Shown piece by piece: positions 60,289-64,000 of a stretch of DNA of 64,000 nucleotides (its first letter is position 1; every line of letters begins with the position of its first letter). The position numbers and the translations under genes were made by a program. Origin of the DNA: JAWKWH01 sp963669455 (GTDB lineage: Bacteria > Pseudomonadota > Alphaproteobacteria > Rhizobiales > Rhizobiaceae); assembly GCA_963669455.1 (NCBI GenBank), contig OY770026.1, forward strand, positions 3,224,001 through 3,288,000, written 5' to 3'. Below the pieces are notes generated by a model. It saw only the letters and a program-made list of their open reading frames with translations. It searched no databases and had not been told where the DNA came from.

Positions 60289-61148
60289 AAGGTCGCCAAT
60301 TCGCCAAGGCCGGCAAACCGGGCTTGATATTTTTTTCTGAATGTTTCGGGAATCTCGGCGACCAGGCGCGCTCTGTGTTCCATGACAATGGATGTCGCGC
60401 TGATCGATGCGAGTGGCCGGTTTTCGGGCACCGTGACCATCTGGTTCGACAGGGCCAGCATCTTGGCCGACATGCGCGGAACCCAGGAAATGATGGCATA
60501 GTCCTGGCCGGGTTTGATTTCCTCGTGAACGGTGAGCTTCATCTCGACGGCCGCCACGCCATAGCCGTTTTCGGTAAACCAGGACATGTCGAACCCGGCA
60601 TAGGCCCAGAGCTGGCTGGCTGCGGCAAAGAACCGGCTGACGAGGTCGCCATCGGCCATGCGGCCATCGCCATCGCACTCATCGCCGCGAACCCGGTTTC
60701 GATGGGTAACAATCGCCAACCGGTTTTGCAAAAGCTCTTCGGTGTCTACCGGGATGAATGGGCCTTGCGCAATGCTGCGCGGTTTTGCATTCGCCACCGG
60801 GCCGCCGCCGGTTCGGGGCAAGCCGTCTACGGCGACAGGAAAATCGGTGTCCAGACAGGTTGCCGACACAAAATTGCGGCCGGCATCGTGCATTACATGC
60901 AGTATCTCGCCAGCATGGTCACCGGCGCCAATGCGGATGGAATTCACTATCGTGCTTGAGCGATCGCGCACCTCGCGATGAAACCGGAAATGGCGGGTTA
61001 AAGGCCGGTACCAGGTCTCGCCTGAACCATGCATTGAAAACAGGTTTTGGCCTGCCTCAGAGAAACACCGCACATAGTGGCTGACATTGACGTGCTCATT
61101 GGCATCGCAATCAGCCGAACTGACAAGGTTTTTGTGCGTTTCGATCAT
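60285..61148 (-). CDS. Double-hotdog thioesterase-like protein
   Basis: A 287-residue protein made of two hotdog-like halves. Residues 1-110 show DCDANEHVNVSHYVRCFSEAGQNLFS, which resembles the 4HBT Asp/HVN active-site strand, and about residues 150-280 form a second half (GDLVSRFFAAASQLWAYAG, then RMSAKMLALSNQMVTV). The first half keeps the D-x-N-x-H-V-N spacing of acyl-CoA thioesterases. Substrate is unknown. The stop overlaps the TTG start of the HDAC-family gene, so both are co-translated; lipS2 begins 74 bp after the HDAC gene. Confidence 0.72.
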   Translation of the reverse strand: MIETHKNLVSSADCDANEHVNVSHYVRCFSEAGQNLFSMHGSGETWYRPLTRHFRFHREVRDRSSTIVNSIRIGAGDHAGEILHVMHDAGRNFVSATCLDTDFPVAVDGLPRTGGGPVANAKPRSIAQGPFIPVDTEELLQNRLAIVTHRNRVRGDECDGDGRMADGDLVSRFFAAASQLWAYAGFDMSWFTENGYGVAAVEMKLTVHEEIKPGQDYAIISWVPRMSAKMLALSNQMVTVPENRPLASISATSIVMEHRARLVAEIPETFRKKYQARFAGLGELATF

Positions 61149-61169
61149 CGCCCCACCAACGCCTGCCGG

Positions 61170-62084
61170 TCAGGCGATAAAATGATCCAGCAGCAATAGC
61201 GCAAACAACGCGGTCAGATAATAGATCGAATAAGCGAATGTCGGCATCGCATTGTCGTCATTTGCGCTTCTTTGAAGTTTTATCGCATGCCACAGGAAGC
61301 GGGCCCCGAGAGCCATGGCGCCAGCCAGATAAACCAGTCCGGTCATGCCGATTGCCGAGGGAATTGCCGTGATGACGACCAACGCTACGGTGTAGGAGAC
61401 GATCTGCCGTTTGGTATATTCAACTCCGTGGGTGACGGGGAGCATCGGGACACCCGCCTTGGCGTAGTCACGGCGCCGCTTGATGGCGAGCGCCCAAAAA
61501 TGCGGCGGCGTCCACACGAAGATAATCGCGAACAACAAAATCGCCCCAAGCTCAATCTGACCGGTTGCCGCGCACCAGCCAAGAAGGGGCGGCGCAGCAC
61601 CTGCAGCTCCACCCCACACGATGTTGTAGGGCGTGGCGTGTTTCAGATAAACGGTATAGACAATCGCATAGCCAAAAAAAGCCATAGCGGTGAGCACCGC
61701 CGTTAAGAGATTTACCTGCACTATCAGCGCCATCATGCCGGCGCCGCCAAGTATAATTGCAAACAGCAAGACCTGGCGGGGCTGAAGCTCGCCTGACGGC
61801 AGGGGGCGTTTATGGGTGCGAGCCATAAGCCGGTCGATACGGCGATCGATCAGATGATTGACCGCCGCTCCCGAAGCCGCCACCAGGGCGATGCCGGCGA
61901 TGCCGAATGTCAGGAGTTGCCATGATGGCAGATTGGAGCCGGCAAGCAGCATTCCCACCAGTGCAGTAAACGCAATCAGGGCAACAACTTTCGGTTTGCA
62001 TACGGCGAAGTAACTCCGCCAGCCAGCAAATGAGGTGGCTTCGCTGGTTAGTTTCTTAATGTCATTGTCGGTTGAAACCCGCAT
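61170..62084 (-). CDS. ctaB: Protoheme IX farnesyltransferase (heme O synthase)
   Basis: The 304-residue membrane prenyltransferase has about nine helices. The farnesyl-diphosphate site is LIDRRIDRLMARTHKRPLPSG (an NxxxDxxxD-like site with the first residue replaced by L-I-D), and the second site is RRRDYAKAGVPMLPVTHG. It converts heme B to heme O, needed for heme-copper enzymes. It lies next to the subunit I gene and is on the same strand, downstream of it by 232 bp including a RIME copy, and upstream of the thioesterase gene. Confidence 0.94.
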   Translation of the reverse strand: MRVSTDNDIKKLTSEATSFAGWRSYFAVCKPKVVALIAFTALVGMLLAGSNLPSWQLLTFGIAGIALVAASGAAVNHLIDRRIDRLMARTHKRPLPSGELQPRQVLLFAIILGGAGMMALIVQVNLLTAVLTAMAFFGYAIVYTVYLKHATPYNIVWGGAAGAAPPLLGWCAATGQIELGAILLFAIIFVWTPPHFWALAIKRRRDYAKAGVPMLPVTHGVEYTKRQIVSYTVALVVITAIPSAIGMTGLVYLAGAMALGARFLWHAIKLQRSANDDNAMPTFAYSIYYLTALFALLLLDHFIA

Positions 62085-62146
62085 TACACATCTCTCTTAC
62101 ATTCCTGCCAGCAAAAGGCGCGCGCCGACAGGCAGCGTGCTCGTTG

Positions 62147-62252
62147 CTAGGGCGTTTTGCGGTTACTTGGGACCGCAACAACGCCTTTGTTCGCTTGGAA
62201 CTATTGAAGCACTTTTCGCACATGTGATTCTGTTTGGGCGAAAAATGCCCTA
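62147..62252. repeat. RIME-like palindromic repeat, copy 4 (inverted)
   Basis: 106 bp in the opposite orientation to copies 1-3: it begins CTAGGGCGTTTTGCGG and closes GGGCGAAAAATGCCCTA. It lies between the ctaB start and the subunit I stop and shares the two-palindrome layout. Confidence 0.8.
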
Positions 62253-62276
62253 ATAGTGAAAAATCAGGGCGTCGGT

Positions 62277-62299
62277 CCGGGGCCAAACAAGGGCCCCGG
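62277..62299 (-). terminator. GC-rich hairpin after the heme-copper subunit I gene
   Basis: CCGGGGCC (62277-62284) and GGCCCCGG (62292-62299) form an 8-bp stem with a seven-base loop, 17 bases downstream of the subunit I stop. The T-run is on the opposite strand, so termination strength in the gene direction is uncertain. Confidence 0.45.
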
Positions 62300-62316
62300 A
62301 GTTTTTCAGGCGGCCG

Positions 62317-63846
62317 TTATTCCGCGGGAGCAGGGGCTGCAACCTCTGCCAGATCCCGCGACTTGCGGAAACATGCGGCAAGCAGGAAGAACGAGATAGC
62401 CAGCATGATCCCAAACAGCAGGATCAGATAGCCATACATCATCCAGCCTTCCTGATTCCAGGCTGCAAACCTGCGTGGCATGCCCGCAGCGCCGGCTGCC
62501 AGGAACGTCCAGTCCAGACCCATTGCGGCAATGGTGAACAGCGTCACGAACCAATTTCCAAGCCGGATATTGATCTGTCTGCCGGTCATCACGGGATAGT
62601 GGTGCATGAACACCCCGATCCACATAAACGCCATGGCGATGAGAACCGCCATCGTATGGCCGGATTGCCACATGGTGCCATGAAGCTGGAACGACCAGGC
62701 GACGTTTGACGTGACGATCGCGCTGACGCCGTCCATGATGTAGAGCGTAAAGCCCATCAACACCGCCAAAATGCCCGGTTCCATCCGAACGCCGTGCTTC
62801 CAGATAGTGGCGCTGACCGTGAAGATGGTCAAAGCACCACCCAAGCCTGTTGCCCAGCTCATAATGTTCCCGTGGTAAGACAGTGCTGCGGGAAGCGCCG
62901 GGAACATGGTGAAGAAGTGATGGAAGAATGATGTTACCGACGTCAGCAACAATACCCAAAGCGCAAGGTTTGCAATCTTTTCGCTGTAGAGCTTGCGGGT
63001 TCCATCGGCAAGGTAAAGTGGCAGCGTCGCATAGATTGCGCTGACCACCATGATCGCCATGGCTTCCATCAAATTGTGGGCGAAGATATAGAACACGAAC
63101 TGGAAGACCAGCGGGTCCACGGCCCAGCCTATCCATGACATCGGCAAAATACCGTACAGGGCCAGCAGTACCGCACTTGCCGTCACGATCAACGGCATTC
63201 CCATGATCAGGAGAACAAATGCCGCCATGGCCATGCCCAGCATGCCCGGATCGCGCAGGGTGCGCGGCGAAAGAACCAGATCTTCACGCTGCTTGTCGAA
63301 AAACAGCATTTTGATCACCATGGCCGGGTAGAGGAGAATTACCGAGATCAAAACACCTGCGATACCGGTGAAGCCGACAATGACGTGCCACATGTCCCAT
63401 TGCCCGGTTTCGACCCCGACAATCGGCAATGGAAACATCACCGCATAGCTGATCTTCAGGCCCGACAGGACAGCGACTGACAACAGGGCGCCACCGACAT
63501 TCATGCACCAGAAAAACGCTGCGGGGAAAAATCCGGTTACCGGTGCTCCCACGCAGCCACCGGCGCGGTGAATACCGACCGCCACCATCAACTGAAACAT
63601 GAACGGAAAGGCCATCGCCGCGCCATGAGCCGTGATCGCGGTGTAGAAAATACTGCTGTCCATATCAAATATCTGCGTCACAGGCATCGTAATGCCCAGC
63701 AGAATGGCGATTGTCAGCCAGATGAATGATGCCATCATCATCAGGGCCGGCCAGGCATTGATCTCTTCAAGACCTGTGCTTTTGTCTATTTTGAACATTC
63801 GACCGAATATCGGCGTCCGTTCAACTAATGTCGTTGCGAACTGCAT
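62317..63846 (-). CDS. Heme-copper subunit I with helix-VI Tyr replaced by Glu; probable CuA-type NO reductase (NorS-like)
   Basis: A 509-residue membrane protein with about 12 helices. Helix II has the low-spin heme histidine (AITAHGAAMAF, H74). CuB histidines are H257 in FAHNLMEAM and the pair H309-H310 in SFFHHFFTM; the high-spin heme ligand is H397 in QSGHTMAVL. In oxygen reductases of A and B type, the residue four after the first CuB histidine is the cross-linked tyrosine (H-P-x-x-Y); here it is glutamate E261. Also the H-x-H of helix X is H397-T-M399. Such changes are known from NO-reducing members of the B family (sNOR/eNOR), with CuA subunit II. Start ATG 63846 has GGGAGG upstream. 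Confidence 0.8.
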   Translation of the reverse strand: MQFATTLVERTPIFGRMFKIDKSTGLEEINAWPALMMMASFIWLTIAILLGITMPVTQIFDMDSSIFYTAITAHGAAMAFPFMFQLMVAVGIHRAGGCVGAPVTGFFPAAFFWCMNVGGALLSVAVLSGLKISYAVMFPLPIVGVETGQWDMWHVIVGFTGIAGVLISVILLYPAMVIKMLFFDKQREDLVLSPRTLRDPGMLGMAMAAFVLLIMGMPLIVTASAVLLALYGILPMSWIGWAVDPLVFQFVFYIFAHNLMEAMAIMVVSAIYATLPLYLADGTRKLYSEKIANLALWVLLLTSVTSFFHHFFTMFPALPAALSYHGNIMSWATGLGGALTIFTVSATIWKHGVRMEPGILAVLMGFTLYIMDGVSAIVTSNVAWSFQLHGTMWQSGHTMAVLIAMAFMWIGVFMHHYPVMTGRQINIRLGNWFVTLFTIAAMGLDWTFLAAGAAGMPRRFAAWNQEGWMMYGYLILLFGIMLAISFFLLAACFRKSRDLAEVAAPAPAE

Positions 63847-63859
63847 AACCAGTCCCTCC

Positions 63860-64000
63860 CTAGCTGGATGCCTGGGTGACGATAATTTCGTCACTCATGT
63901 CGTGATGAGCCGCGCCGCAATATTCAAGGCAGCGGATCTTGTAAGTACCAGGTTCCTTGAATACGTGAATCAGCGAAGACGGCTTGACACCGGGCACGAG
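63860..64000 (-). CDS. Heme-copper subunit II with CuA site, C-terminal part (runs off window)
   Basis: The minus-strand frame is open from the window end and stops at 63860, giving the last 46 residues. It contains the complete CuA end motif C-x3-C-G-x2-H-x2-M (CLEYCGAAHHDM), preceded by an IHVFKEPGTYKIR strand. So the enzyme takes electrons from a soluble cytochrome or cupredoxin. It is followed 13 bases later by the subunit I gene in the order II-I. The N-terminus is outside the window, so whether it has one or two membrane helices cannot be told. Confidence 0.9.
   Translation of the reverse strand, partial: LVPGVKPSSLIHVFKEPGTYKIRCLEYCGAAHHDMSDEIIVTQASS

Noticed and set aside
1..64000. 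CRISPR array, prophage, complete IS, rRNA or tRNA genes
   Set aside because: Scanned for regularly spaced repeats, transposase or integrase motifs and tRNA arms; none was found.

Overview
The window is chromosomal DNA of an alphaproteobacterium, most likely order Hyphomicrobiales (Rhizobiales). Evidence: hrcA-grpE, the lptC-lptA-lptB-rpoN-hpf-ptsN block, an ECF41-type sigma operon, CenR/OtpR paired with a cyclic-nucleotide-binding protein, fixNOQP-fixGHIS with an FnrN-like regulator, and four copies of an about 106-bp RIME-like repeat. Gene density is high, most operons are overlap-coupled, and no tRNA, rRNA, CRISPR array, prophage or complete IS was found. Species cannot be named from the sequence alone.

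Layout. 1-25.7 kb is mainly housekeeping: HrcA/GrpE, a PfkB kinase, endonuclease III, an Ada-like methyltransferase, an ECF41 sigma operon with a visible target promoter, a nucleoside hydrolase, Hsp20 behind a heat-shock promoter, PtsN, HPF, sigma-54, LPS export, SppA, IHF-beta, two RNA methyltransferases, LspA, a hybrid histidine kinase, an AT-rich ORFan and CenR. 25.8-32.7 kb holds two unrelated carboxylate transporters (TRAP and TTT) on opposite strands, separated by a repeat-rich gap. 32.8-41.7 kb is the cbb3 oxidase and its maturation operon, with an FNR-type box upstream of fixN. 42.2-43.5 kb carries a hemerythrin-domain protein and FnrN.

43.6-59.1 kb is the most distinctive part. It holds an sHdr (sulfur-oxidising heterodisulfide-reductase-like) cluster: dsrE-hdrC1-B1-A-H-C2-B2-(unknown 165 aa)-lbpA-tusA. 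It also holds a YeeE/SoxT-type sulfur transporter and the lipoate-assembly genes sLpl(AB), lipS1, lipT and lipS2, which are expected to load LbpA. The proposed flow is: imported reduced sulfur is carried by TusA/DsrE to the sHdr complex, oxidised in the cytoplasm, and electrons leave via lipoyl-LbpA. Two genes here look like pseudoenzymes: a GATase1 protein without its cysteine and an exported dienelactone-hydrolase-like protein without the usual nucleophile or histidine.

59.2-64 kb: a histone-deacetylase-family amidohydrolase translationally coupled to a double-hotdog thioesterase, then CtaB, then a heme-copper subunit I whose helix-VI tyrosine is a glutamate, with a CuA subunit II running off the end. 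That pair is better explained as a CuA-type NO reductase (sNOR/NorSY-like) than as an oxygen reductase.

Smaller signals: three dispersed palindromic repeat families all bounded by CTAG, two of which supply the stop codon of a neighbouring gene; a 419-bp element with 26-bp terminal inverted repeats ending 15 bp before the hemerythrin gene; and TTGA stop/start overlaps with TTG starts.
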